This document shows, piece by piece, positions 1 to 6,827 of a stretch of 16,220 bases of DNA (its first letter is position 1; each line of letters starts with the position of its first letter). Under the pieces are notes generated by a model, which saw only the letters and a program-made list of their open reading frames with translations, was not told the origin of the DNA and did not search any database. The position numbers and the translations under genes were made by a program. The DNA comes from JAVBQF01 sp031549195 (GTDB taxonomy: Bacteria > Bacillota_I > Bacilli_A > RF39 > UBA660): NCBI GenBank assembly GCA_031549195.1, contig JAVBQF010000014.1:1-16220 (forward strand), given 5' to 3'.

Positions 1-2335
1 TAATGAAGAGTGGGTAAAAGAGAGTTTTAGTTTAACAGTACAAAGTAGTGATGATAATGGAATAGATCATTATGAGTATAGTTATGATGGAGAGACATGG
101 GAAGTGTATGAGAATTCAGGAATGGAAGAATACATTACAACTCCATTTAGTTTAGAAAGAGAACAGCAAGTATATATAAAAAGTGTAGATGGGAATGGTC
201 ACGAATCAGAAGTATCAAGTACCTATATAAGAATAGATAAGACAGCCCCAATATGTGAACTAGAAGGAATAGGGGAAATAGATGCAGAAGGATGGTATAC
301 AAGTGATGTAACTGTTCAGTTTAGTCGTGCAGAAGATAATGGAAGTGGAATAACAAAGAAAAGAATAGAAGGAGTAGAACAGGAGAGTATAACATATAAT
401 ACAAACTTTGCAGCAAAGACAGTAGAAGGGGAAGTAGAAGATAGAGCAGGGAATGTAGGAGTATGTAATATAGATATAAAAAGAGATGAAGGACATCAAA
501 GTGCGATACAGATAGTAAACCCAAGTGGAGGAAACTGGACGAATCAGAATATAATATTAACCCTAAAAATAACAGAAGAGTTTATTGTATCAAGTTGGGA
601 GTATAGTTATGATGAGTTGACATGGACAAGATATGAAAATTCAAATAGTAATGAATTCAATACAACAGCCTTTAGTGTAGAGAGAAACCAGTTAGCATAT
701 GTAAGAGCAATAAATAATTTAGGAAATGCATCAGCAATAGCAAGTACCTATATTAAAATAGATAAAACTTTACCAAGTTGTAGTATAGCAGTAACAAGTG
801 GAACAATAGGAGAAAACAGTTGGTATAAGAGTAATGTAGTCTTAGGCTTAACAAGAAGTGATAACACAAATGGAAGTGGAATAGATAGCCATGGGATGAT
901 AGCAAGTACAACAGTAACATATAATAGTTTAACAACAGGGACACAGAGTGTGGATACTGCAAGTACAACATGGTATGGATATGTAAAAGATAAAGCAGGG
1001 AATACAGGGACATGTAATATAGCAGTTAAGAAAGATACAGTGGTACCGACATGTAGTATATCAGTAACAACTGGAACAATAGGAGATAATAGTTGGTATA
1101 AGAGTAATGTAGTATTAGGTTTAACAAGAACTGATGCGACAAGTGGGATAGCATCATATGGGATGGATGACAGTACAACAGTAACATATAATAGTTTAGC
1201 AACAGGGACACAGAGTGCGGATAGTGCTGGTGTGACATGGTATGGATATGTAAAAGATAATGCAGGGAATACAGGGACATGTAATATAGCTGTTAAGAAA
1301 GATACAGTAGTACCGACATGTACATTAAATAACTCTGGAGTAATAGTAGGAGATACAGTAACATGGGCAAGTAAGACAGATGCATCAAGTGGAATAGAGT
1401 CATATGGCCTAACAAATAGTGCAACAGCAACCTATAACAGTAGTACAAGTTATACATTATCAGCAGCAGGAAGTATAACAGTATATGGATATGTAAAAGA
1501 TAATGCAGGAAATACAGGAAGTTGTTCAAAAACAGTGACAGTAGAAACAGCATTAACAGCTGGAACAGTATATTCTTTTGCTTATACAGGAGCGGTGCAG
1601 ACATTTACAGTACCAGGAACTGGAACTTACAAAATAGAATTATGGGGTGCTCAAGGTGGATCTGGTAATACAGACGTTGGAATGTTAGCGGGAGGCCTAG
1701 GCGCGTACACAAAGGGTAACATTACACTTGTGTCAGGTGAAAAAATATATCTTTATGTTGGTGGTAAAGGTGGTAATGGTGCAAGTGCCATCAATACTGG
1801 TGGTACAGGTGGCTACAATGGCGGTGGCAAAGGTGGCAATGATACTAATGATGATGAAAATGCTGGCGGTGGTGGCGGAGCTACTGATGCTAGATTTGGA
1901 GGAACTGGTTTAGTAAATAGAATAATGGTTGCAGCAGGTGGCGGCGGTGGAAGTTATGGAGAAATTGGTGGAGCTGGCGGCGGCTTAACTTCAACAAATA
2001 CAGCAAATACCACAGGTTCTACACAAATATCTGGTTCTGCATTTGGCGTTGGCGGAAGCGGAGGAAATAGTACAAATACTGCTGGTGGCGGCGGTGGTGG
2101 TGGCTACTGGGGAGGAAGAGGCGGACCTGGCGGTTCGACCAACCCTTGGCACTATGCTGGCGCAGGTGGTTCATCGTTTATATCCGGATATTCAGGGTGT
2201 AATGCAGTTAATTCTAGTGGAGCACATACAGGACAGGCAAATCATTTTTCAGGAAAAGTATTTGCTAGTATGTCAATGACAGCTGGAAGTCGTTCTGGTA
2301 ATGGAAATGCTAAGATTACACTTGTTAGTCAATAG
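1..2335 (+). CDS. Large surface protein, 3' part: Ig-like repeats plus C-terminal glycine-rich domain (5' end outside window)
   Basis: The frame is open from base 2 to TAG at 2335 (777 residues seen) and no start is forced, so the gene begins upstream. Order: an A-type unit (about residues 1-80, with YSYD and STYIRIDKT motifs), a B-type unit with a Cys pair (85/155), a second A unit (about 165-255), three more B units (Cys 260/338, 351/427, 440/508), then a glycine-rich domain (about 535-777). That domain holds WGAQGG and YLYVGGKGG and ends in RSGNGNAKITLVSQ, as in Pfam Gly_rich (PF12810). B units end in a DxAGNxGxC motif. No LPXTG signal or C-terminal membrane segment is present, so anchoring must depend on the unseen N-terminus. 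The family suggests an extracellular adhesin or matrix protein; that role is inferred. Codons in the repeats are very uniform (ATA, GTA, ACA, AGT) and switch to GGT/GGC-rich use from about 1630. Confidence 0.85.
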   Translation, partial: NEEWVKESFSLTVQSSDDNGIDHYEYSYDGETWEVYENSGMEEYITTPFSLEREQQVYIKSVDGNGHESEVSSTYIRIDKTAPICELEGIGEIDAEGWYTSDVTVQFSRAEDNGSGITKKRIEGVEQESITYNTNFAAKTVEGEVEDRAGNVGVCNIDIKRDEGHQSAIQIVNPSGGNWTNQNIILTLKITEEFIVSSWEYSYDELTWTRYENSNSNEFNTTAFSVERNQLAYVRAINNLGNASAIASTYIKIDKTLPSCSIAVTSGTIGENSWYKSNVVLGLTRSDNTNGSGIDSHGMIASTTVTYNSLTTGTQSVDTASTTWYGYVKDKAGNTGTCNIAVKKDTVVPTCSISVTTGTIGDNSWYKSNVVLGLTRTDATSGIASYGMDDSTTVTYNSLATGTQSADSAGVTWYGYVKDNAGNTGTCNIAVKKDTVVPTCTLNNSGVIVGDTVTWASKTDASSGIESYGLTNSATATYNSSTSYTLSAAGSITVYGYVKDNAGNTGSCSKTVTVETALTAGTVYSFAYTGAVQTFTVPGTGTYKIELWGAQGGSGNTDVGMLAGGLGAYTKGNITLVSGEKIYLYVGGKGGNGASAINTGGTGGYNGGGKGGNDTNDDENAGGGGGATDARFGGTGLVNRIMVAAGGGGGSYGEIGGAGGGLTSTNTANTTGSTQISGSAFGVGGSGGNSTNTAGGGGGGGYWGGRGGPGGSTNPWHYAGAGGSSFISGYSGCNAVNSSGAHTGQANHFSGKVFASMSMTAGSRSGNGNAKITLVSQ
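62..770 (+). repeat. A/B super-repeat with 525 bp period in the surface protein gene
   Basis: The A-type unit occurs twice. GAGTATAGTTATGATG is at 74 and again at 599, and AGTACCTATAT is at 218 and 743, so both landmarks are exactly 525 bp (175 codons) apart. The block between them holds one A unit and one B unit, so an A+B pair was probably duplicated as a whole. This repeat is older and more diverged than the tandem B copies that follow. Confidence 0.7.
781..1560 (+). repeat. Three tandem intragenic repeats encoding B-type Ig-like units
   Basis: Unit 1 (781-1053, 273 bp) and unit 2 (1054-1320, 267 bp) are close copies at DNA level. Long stretches match almost exactly, for example from 971 and from 1238 through the KDxAGNTGTCNIAVKKDT-encoding part. 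They differ in length by two codons. Unit 3 (1321 to about 1560) is diverged but keeps the YGYVKDNAGNTG-encoding stretch. The identity of units 1 and 2 suggests recent duplication or gene conversion. Confidence 0.85.
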
Positions 2336-2377
2336 AGATTTGAATGAAAGGAATGTGAAAAATCATTTCTTTTTAAA

Positions 2378-2406
2378 TTGTAAAATAGCAATATATTTGC
2401 TATAAT
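2378..2406 (+). promoter_or_regulatory. Promoter of the trhP1 operon (TTGTAA-17-TATAAT, extended -10)
   Basis: The -35 box TTGTAA (2378-2383) and a perfect -10 box TATAAT (2401-2406) are 17 bases apart, with TGC directly before the -10 (extended -10). Transcription should start near 2413. The ribosome site AAAGGTG lies just upstream of ATG 2430, so the leader is very short. A weak hairpin (AATGA/TCATT, 2343-2367, then TCTTTTT) before the promoter may end the preceding gene's transcript. Confidence 0.75.
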
Positions 2407-2429
2407 CTAGATGTCTAAAAGGTGATATT

Positions 2430-3275
2430 ATGAAAGCAGTTATTATACCAAATAATACTAGAAAACTAGATGAATATATCAAAAATGGTGCAAGAGCCTT
2501 TGTTTTTGGAATGAATAAATTTTCAACTGGATATAAAAATGCATTGTCTATCATAGAAATAAAAGAAATAGTAGATAAATATAAAGAAATTGAAATATTT
2601 ATAAGTATTAATAAAAATATATTTAATGGTGAACTAGAGGAATTAGAAGGAATTTTAATTGAACTTGATTCCATTAATATTAAAGGTGTTTTATTTTATG
2701 ATTTATCTTTGTTAGAGTTAAAGAAAAAATTAAATTTAAAATTAGATTTGGCATGGTATCAAAACTATATGGTTACCAATTATAATACTTGTAATTACTA
2801 TTATGGTAAAGGTGTTAAATATGGAGTTTTATCACAAGAAATAACTCTACAAGAAATGCTCGAAATAAGAGAAAAAACAAAGATGACATTAATGTCCTAT
2901 GTACTTTATAATCCTTTGATGTCGCATACAAGAAGAAAATTGCTAACTAACTACTTTTCTTCATATGATAAAGATTATAATGGTAAAGATTATATATTAA
3001 AAGAAAAAGATGAAGAGTATATTATCACTGAAGATAAAACAGGAGACACAATTTATTACAATAAGATTGTGAATGGTATAAAGGCTTTTAGTGAATTGAA
3101 GGAAAATATTGATTATTTAATATTTAGTGAGGATTATATGCCAGAAGATATTTTTATGAAGGCATTTAAATTATTTATGAACATTAAAACAGATAAAGAT
3201 ATAGAAGAGCTTGAAAGCCTTATTGGAAACTATGCAGGTTTTTTCTATACAAAGACAGTATATAAGGTGAGGTAA
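2430..3275 (+). CDS. trhP1: U32-family-like protein, probable TrhP1 (tRNA U34 hydroxylation partner)
   Basis: This 281-residue protein starts at ATG 2430 behind AAAGGTG. It resembles the short U32-like partner found directly before the larger U32 protein in Firmicutes (B. subtilis YrrN/TrhP1, paired with YrrO/TrhP2). In B. subtilis that pair makes 5-hydroxyuridine at tRNA position 34 from prephenate. It lacks the four-cysteine cluster and the U32 signature of its neighbour; I see a single Cys, in the NYNTC stretch. This fits a non-catalytic or structural subunit. Only one base separates its TAA from the next ATG, so translation is probably coupled. The assignment rests mainly on the pairing and general fold-like features and could also be a generic U32-like protein of other function. 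Confidence 0.65.
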   Translation: MKAVIIPNNTRKLDEYIKNGARAFVFGMNKFSTGYKNALSIIEIKEIVDKYKEIEIFISINKNIFNGELEELEGILIELDSINIKGVLFYDLSLLELKKKLNLKLDLAWYQNYMVTNYNTCNYYYGKGVKYGVLSQEITLQEMLEIREKTKMTLMSYVLYNPLMSHTRRKLLTNYFSSYDKDYNGKDYILKEKDEEYIITEDKTGDTIYYNKIVNGIKAFSELKENIDYLIFSEDYMPEDIFMKAFKLFMNIKTDKDIEELESLIGNYAGFFYTKTVYKVR

Positions 3276-3276
3276 T

Positions 3277-4458
3277 ATGGAAAGAGTAGAATTATTAAGT
3301 CCAGCTGGTGACTTAGAAAGATTGAAGATAGCTCTTTTATATGGTGCTGATGCAGTATATATTGGAGGAAGAGAATATAGCTTAAGAGCTAATGCAAATA
3401 ATTTTAGTATTGAAGAGATTAAAGAAGCATGTGATTTTGCGCATAACCTAAATAAAAAAGTTTATCTTACATTGAATATTGTATTTCATAACGAAGATAT
3501 AGAAGGAGTATATGATTTTATAAAAGATGCCGCAGATGCTGGAATAGATGCTTTTATAGTAAGTGATCCTTTTATAATTAATTATATTAAAGAAAATTTT
3601 GAAGATGTAGAAGTTCATTTGAGTACTCAAGCATCTACTTCAAATATTGAGAGCGTTAATTTCTTTAAAAAGGAAGGAGTTAAGAGAGTTGTACTAGCAA
3701 GAGAACTGTCTTTAAATGAAATAAAAGAAATTATTGATAATACTGGTATGGATATTGAAGTATTTATTCATGGATCAATGTGTACCTTCTATAGTGGTAG
3801 ATGTGTATTATCAAATTATTTTACTAATAGGGACTCTAATCGTGGAGGCTGTGCTCAAATATGTAGATTTGCATTCACAATTGATGATGAAGATAATAAG
3901 TTTACTATGGCTACAAAAGATTTAAATTTAGTAAGACATATAAAGAATATGATAGACTCTGGTATTAAATCATTTAAAGTAGAAGGAAGAATGCGAAGCC
4001 CATACTATTTAGCTACAGTAATTGGGAGCTATAGAAGAATAATAGATGCATACTATGAGAGAAAGTTAACTGAAAAATTATTGGAGTATGAAGAAAAGAT
4101 ATTATCAAGAGTTGCAAATAGAGAAAATAGTTCTCATTATTTAACTCGTGAGGCTGACTATACCGATCAATATTATACAGGAAGGCAAGAAGTGTCAAAT
4201 CAAGACTTTTTAGGTTTTATAACTTCTTATGATAATGAAAGTAAAATAGTTACGCTTTGTCAGAGAAATTATTTTAAAGTTGGAGATAATGTAGAAATAT
4301 TTACTCCAAGTGGTAATGTATATTCATTTACAATAGATAATGTATATGATGAAGATATGAATTCAATAGAAGTGGCAAGACATCCTGAACAAATAATCAA
4401 GTTGAAAATAGAGTTTGACATAGAAGAAAATTCTATGATGCGAATTAAAATGAATTAG
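3277..4458 (+). CDS. trhP2: U32 family protein, probable TrhP2 (tRNA 5-hydroxyuridine synthesis)
   Basis: A 393-residue member of the U32 family. It opens with ELLSPAGDLERLKIAL and GADAVYIGG (residues 5-31) and carries the U32 signature EVFIHGSMCTFYSGRCVLS (161-179). It also has RGGCAQICRF (189-198) and KVEGRMR (234-240). Cys 169, 176, 192 and 196 are the four conserved cysteines expected to hold an iron-sulfur cluster. The family is labelled peptidase, but the studied bacterial members act in RNA modification. With the short partner upstream, the best match is B. subtilis YrrO/TrhP2, which hydroxylates tRNA U34 in tRNAs reading NNU/NNA/NNG codons. In B. subtilis these genes sit near greA, as here. 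The methyltransferase trmR (yrrM), often adjacent, is not in the window. Confidence 0.78.
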   Translation: MERVELLSPAGDLERLKIALLYGADAVYIGGREYSLRANANNFSIEEIKEACDFAHNLNKKVYLTLNIVFHNEDIEGVYDFIKDAADAGIDAFIVSDPFIINYIKENFEDVEVHLSTQASTSNIESVNFFKKEGVKRVVLARELSLNEIKEIIDNTGMDIEVFIHGSMCTFYSGRCVLSNYFTNRDSNRGGCAQICRFAFTIDDEDNKFTMATKDLNLVRHIKNMIDSGIKSFKVEGRMRSPYYLATVIGSYRRIIDAYYERKLTEKLLEYEEKILSRVANRENSSHYLTREADYTDQYYTGRQEVSNQDFLGFITSYDNESKIVTLCQRNYFKVGDNVEIFTPSGNVYSFTIDNVYDEDMNSIEVARHPEQIIKLKIEFDIEENSMMRIKMN

Positions 4459-4467
4459 AGGTGTATT

Positions 4468-5031
4468 ATGGAAAGTAAAAATATAAAAGATTTAACCAAA
4501 ACACAAAGATTAAGAGCAATTCAAGATGATATTGACCTTAATGATCATAGATTTCACAGAATTGATAAAATTATAAAAAGCTATGAAGAAACGATCGTAT
4601 CGATGTTAGATGAAAAATATATTAGCAGTACAAGGAAAGCTGATAAAGTAGCAGATAAAATAGCAGCATTTGGAGGTAGTTGGAAGTTTATTATAACAAT
4701 GATGATATTTTTGTCATTTTGGATTATTTGGAATTTACTTCCATTTACGCCACATTTTGATGATGTTCCGTTTATACTTTTGAATCTAATGCTTTCATTT
4801 ACTGCAGCTTTTCAAGCCCCAATTATTATGATGAGTCAAAATAGGCAAGCTGCAAGAGAAAAGGCTGAGTCACTAGTAGATTTTTCAATTAATTATAAAG
4901 CAGAACAAGAAATTGATGATATTCAAGATAAATTATATGAAATAACAAGTGAACTAAATGATATTAGGTTTTTATTAAAAGAACTAAAGGAAGAACAGAA
5001 AAAAATGATTAGTAGTCAACACATAAAATAA
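4468..5031 (+). CDS. DUF1003 family membrane protein
   Basis: A 187-residue protein with the DUF1003 core. FGGSWKFI (68-75) leads into a first membrane helix (about 73-92), then PFILLNLMLS and AFQAPIIMMSQNRQ (about 101-126) around a second helix, and finally NYKAEQEID (142-150). The N-terminal 60 residues and C-terminal 40 residues are charged and helical, the latter probably a coiled coil (157-180). Both ends are predicted cytoplasmic. It follows trhP2 by 9 bases, with GAGGTG as ribosome site, so it is in the same transcript. The biochemical function of the family is not established to my knowledge, and the operon gives no firm hint. Confidence 0.85.
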   Translation: MESKNIKDLTKTQRLRAIQDDIDLNDHRFHRIDKIIKSYEETIVSMLDEKYISSTRKADKVADKIAAFGGSWKFIITMMIFLSFWIIWNLLPFTPHFDDVPFILLNLMLSFTAAFQAPIIMMSQNRQAAREKAESLVDFSINYKAEQEIDDIQDKLYEITSELNDIRFLLKELKEEQKKMISSQHIK

Positions 5032-5096
5032 ACACTTATTTGTGGAGAATATGATTTTCAGATTATATAAACATTTTAAAAGATAAGGAGATGTCT

Positions 5097-6227
5097 ATGA
5101 ACGATGATAAAATAAAAGAGATGCTATTGAGAAAAGAGGAAGCCTTATCAGTATTTGCAATAAAAAGTAGTGAAGCTGTAAGAATAAAGGAAGAGAAAGA
5201 AGATATACGCCCTGCTTTTTTTCATGATGTTGACAGGATTATTCACAGCATGGCATATACTCGTTATATAAATAAGACACAAGTATTCTCTTTTTCTAGT
5301 AATGATCATATAACAACAAGAATAATACATGTTAGTTTAGTTAGTAAGATTGCAAGAACAATAGGAAGGCTCCTAAATTTAAATGAAGATTTAATTGAGG
5401 CCATTGCATTAGGTCACGATATTGGTCATACACCACTTGGTCATGAAGGTGAGCACATATTATCAGAGATATCGACAAAAGAATTAAATGAGCCATTCAT
5501 GCATAACATACAAAGTGTTAGAAACTATATTGATATTGAAACTAATACTAATCTCACAATTCAAGTATTAGATGGTATGATGTGTCATAATGGCGAAATT
5601 CTCCACCCTAAATATGAACCAAAGAAGAAAACAAAAGAAGAATTTTTAACGGAATATAATCTGTGTTTAAAAGATTCTAATTATGCTAAAAAGATAAGAC
5701 CAATGACGCTTGAAGGTTGTGTTGTTAGAATATCTGATATTATCGCATATATTGGAAGGGATATAGAAGATGCAATTAAAATAGGTGCATTTGATCGCAC
5801 AATTATTCCAGAAGATATTAAAGATGTTCTTGGAGATACGAATAAATCAATAATAAATAGTATTGTACTGGATATAGTTTACAATAGTTATGATAAACCA
5901 TATATTAAGTTAAGTGATGAAATATTTGAGGCAGTTAATAAATTAAAGAAATTTAATTATGATACTATTTACCATAAGGCAAATAGTAAAGAAAATCTAT
6001 TATTTTATAAGGAAGGAATGAATAGATTATTTAATAGATATTTGAAAGATTTAGAATTAAATAATAAGAGTAGTAATATATATATATTATATTTAAATGA
6101 AAGAAGTGAGAAATATATAAACGATACTTCAAAACAAAGAATTGTAATAGATTTTTTAGCAGGAATGACAGATGATTTTTTTATGAAGGAAATAAAAGAC
6201 CTGCCAATAACTGTTAATAAAATTTAG
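5097..6227 (+). CDS. HD-domain phosphohydrolase, dGTPase-like
   Basis: The metal-binding set of deoxynucleoside triphosphate triphosphohydrolases is present: TRIIHVSLVSKIARTIGR (His 78), ALGHDIGHTPLGHEGE (His 107, Asp 108) and ISDIIAY (Asp 214). Such enzymes remove the whole triphosphate from dGTP or other dNTPs and limit the dNTP pool. The start is set by AAGGAG at 5085-5090. It is 6 bases from ATG 5097 but touches ATG 5091, so 5097 (376 residues, MNDDK) is preferred over the form two residues longer. The C-terminal 130 residues are less conserved. A 59-base gap follows the DUF1003 gene, with only a weak promoter candidate (TTGTGG-18-TATATA), so read-through from 2401 is likely. Substrate specificity cannot be read from sequence. 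Confidence 0.82.
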   Translation: MNDDKIKEMLLRKEEALSVFAIKSSEAVRIKEEKEDIRPAFFHDVDRIIHSMAYTRYINKTQVFSFSSNDHITTRIIHVSLVSKIARTIGRLLNLNEDLIEAIALGHDIGHTPLGHEGEHILSEISTKELNEPFMHNIQSVRNYIDIETNTNLTIQVLDGMMCHNGEILHPKYEPKKKTKEEFLTEYNLCLKDSNYAKKIRPMTLEGCVVRISDIIAYIGRDIEDAIKIGAFDRTIIPEDIKDVLGDTNKSIINSIVLDIVYNSYDKPYIKLSDEIFEAVNKLKKFNYDTIYHKANSKENLLFYKEGMNRLFNRYLKDLELNNKSSNIYILYLNERSEKYINDTSKQRIVIDFLAGMTDDFFMKEIKDLPITVNKI

Positions 6228-6256
6228 TTGACAGAAAAGCACTTTTGTGATAATAT
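6228..6256 (+). promoter_or_regulatory. Strong greA promoter (TTGACA-17-TAATAT, extended -10)
   Basis: A perfect TTGACA (6228-6233) begins at the base after the TAG of the HD gene. The TAATAT -10 box (6251-6256) follows after 17 bases, with TGA just before it (extended -10). Together with the terminator after greA this makes greA a self-contained single-gene unit. It is one of the strongest promoters in the window. Confidence 0.85.
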
Positions 6257-6286
6257 TTAACTTAATGAAAAAAGAGGTGACCAATC

Positions 6287-6754
6287 ATGAGTGATAAGAA
6301 ATTTTACTTAACTAAAGAAGGCCTAGAAGAATTAAAAAAAGAATTAGATGAATTAATAAATGTAAAAAGACCTGCAAATATCAAAGCTATAAAAGAAGCG
6401 AGAGCTTTAGGTGACTTATCTGAAAATGCTGATTATGATGCAGCGAAGAATGATCAAGCTGAGATAGAAGGTAGAATTAAAAGAATAGAAAAGATGCTAG
6501 AAAATGTATCCATTATAGAGACATCCCCTACTGACAAAGTAGGACTTGGATCAACTGTTTCAATTAAATATGTTGATGATAATGATAAAGATGAATATAA
6601 AATTGTAGGAAGTCAAGAAGCAGATCCATTTATGAGCAAAATTTCAAACGAAAGTCCAATTGCAAAAGCTTTACTTAACAAAAGAGTTGGAGATGTTGTT
6701 GAAGTTGAAAGTCCAACTGGAACTTACAAAATTGAAATAACTGAAATTAAATAG
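6287..6754 (+). CDS. greA: Transcription elongation factor GreA
   Basis: A 155-residue protein with the standard GreA plan. The N-terminal coiled coil (about 1-75) carries the tip motif ARALGDLSENADYDAAK (38-54), followed by an FKBP-like C-terminal domain (about 80-155) with SNESPIAKALL and GDVVEVESPTG. Asp 43 and Glu 46 are the acidic tip residues that enter the RNA polymerase secondary channel. There they stimulate cleavage of the backtracked transcript, rescuing stalled polymerase. Length matches the family (about 157-158). GAGGTGA lies 7 bases before the ATG. It has its own promoter at 6228 and terminator at 6749. Confidence 0.97.
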   Translation: MSDKKFYLTKEGLEELKKELDELINVKRPANIKAIKEARALGDLSENADYDAAKNDQAEIEGRIKRIEKMLENVSIIETSPTDKVGLGSTVSIKYVDDNDKDEYKIVGSQEADPFMSKISNESPIAKALLNKRVGDVVEVESPTGTYKIEITEIK

Positions 6755-6777
6755 TGTTATGCACTATTTTTTCTTGT
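6749..6777 (+). terminator. Intrinsic terminator of greA, overlapping its stop codon
   Basis: An 8 bp stem AAATAGTG/CACTATTT (6749-6756 with 6762-6769) with loop TTATG is followed by TTTTCTTGTTT. The greA stop codon TAG (6752-6754) lies inside the 5' arm. The T-run also supplies the -35-like TTGTTT of the tig promoter. Confidence 0.85.
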
Positions 6778-6802
6778 TTAAAAATAATATTTACTATATA
6801 AT
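6774..6802 (+). promoter_or_regulatory. tig promoter (TTGTTT-17-TATAAT)
   Basis: A perfect TATAAT (6797-6802) lies 17 bases from TTGTTT (6774-6779), a weak -35 box inside the T-tract of the greA terminator. Start would be near 6809, leaving about 20 bases of leader with GGAGG 8 bases before ATG 6828. Confidence 0.6.
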
Positions 6803-6827
6803 ATATTAGTGAGTTGGAGGAAATAAT

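Noticed and set aside
781..1560. Tandem repeats as a possible CRISPR array
   Set aside because: Units are about 270 bp, lie in frame within a coding region and lack short repeats with unique spacers.
260..1604. Several minus-strand open frames of 60-103 codons opposite the surface protein gene
   Set aside because: They are Leu/Tyr/Ser-rich low-complexity products caused by the uniform GTA/ACA/AGT codons of the real gene, with no ribosome sites or promoter.
1728..2279. Plus-strand open frames overlapping the glycine-rich region
   Set aside because: Val/Ala/Gly-rich products of out-of-frame GGT/GGC repeats; the real frame continues without break to 2335.
2343..2375. Terminator after the surface protein gene
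   Set aside because: Only a 5 bp AATGA/TCATT stem with a 15-base loop before TCTTTTT; too weak to list as a feature.
3277..4458. Literal reading of the U32 label as a secreted collagenase or protease
   Set aside because: No signal peptide, conserved cluster cysteines and the paired short partner point to RNA modification.
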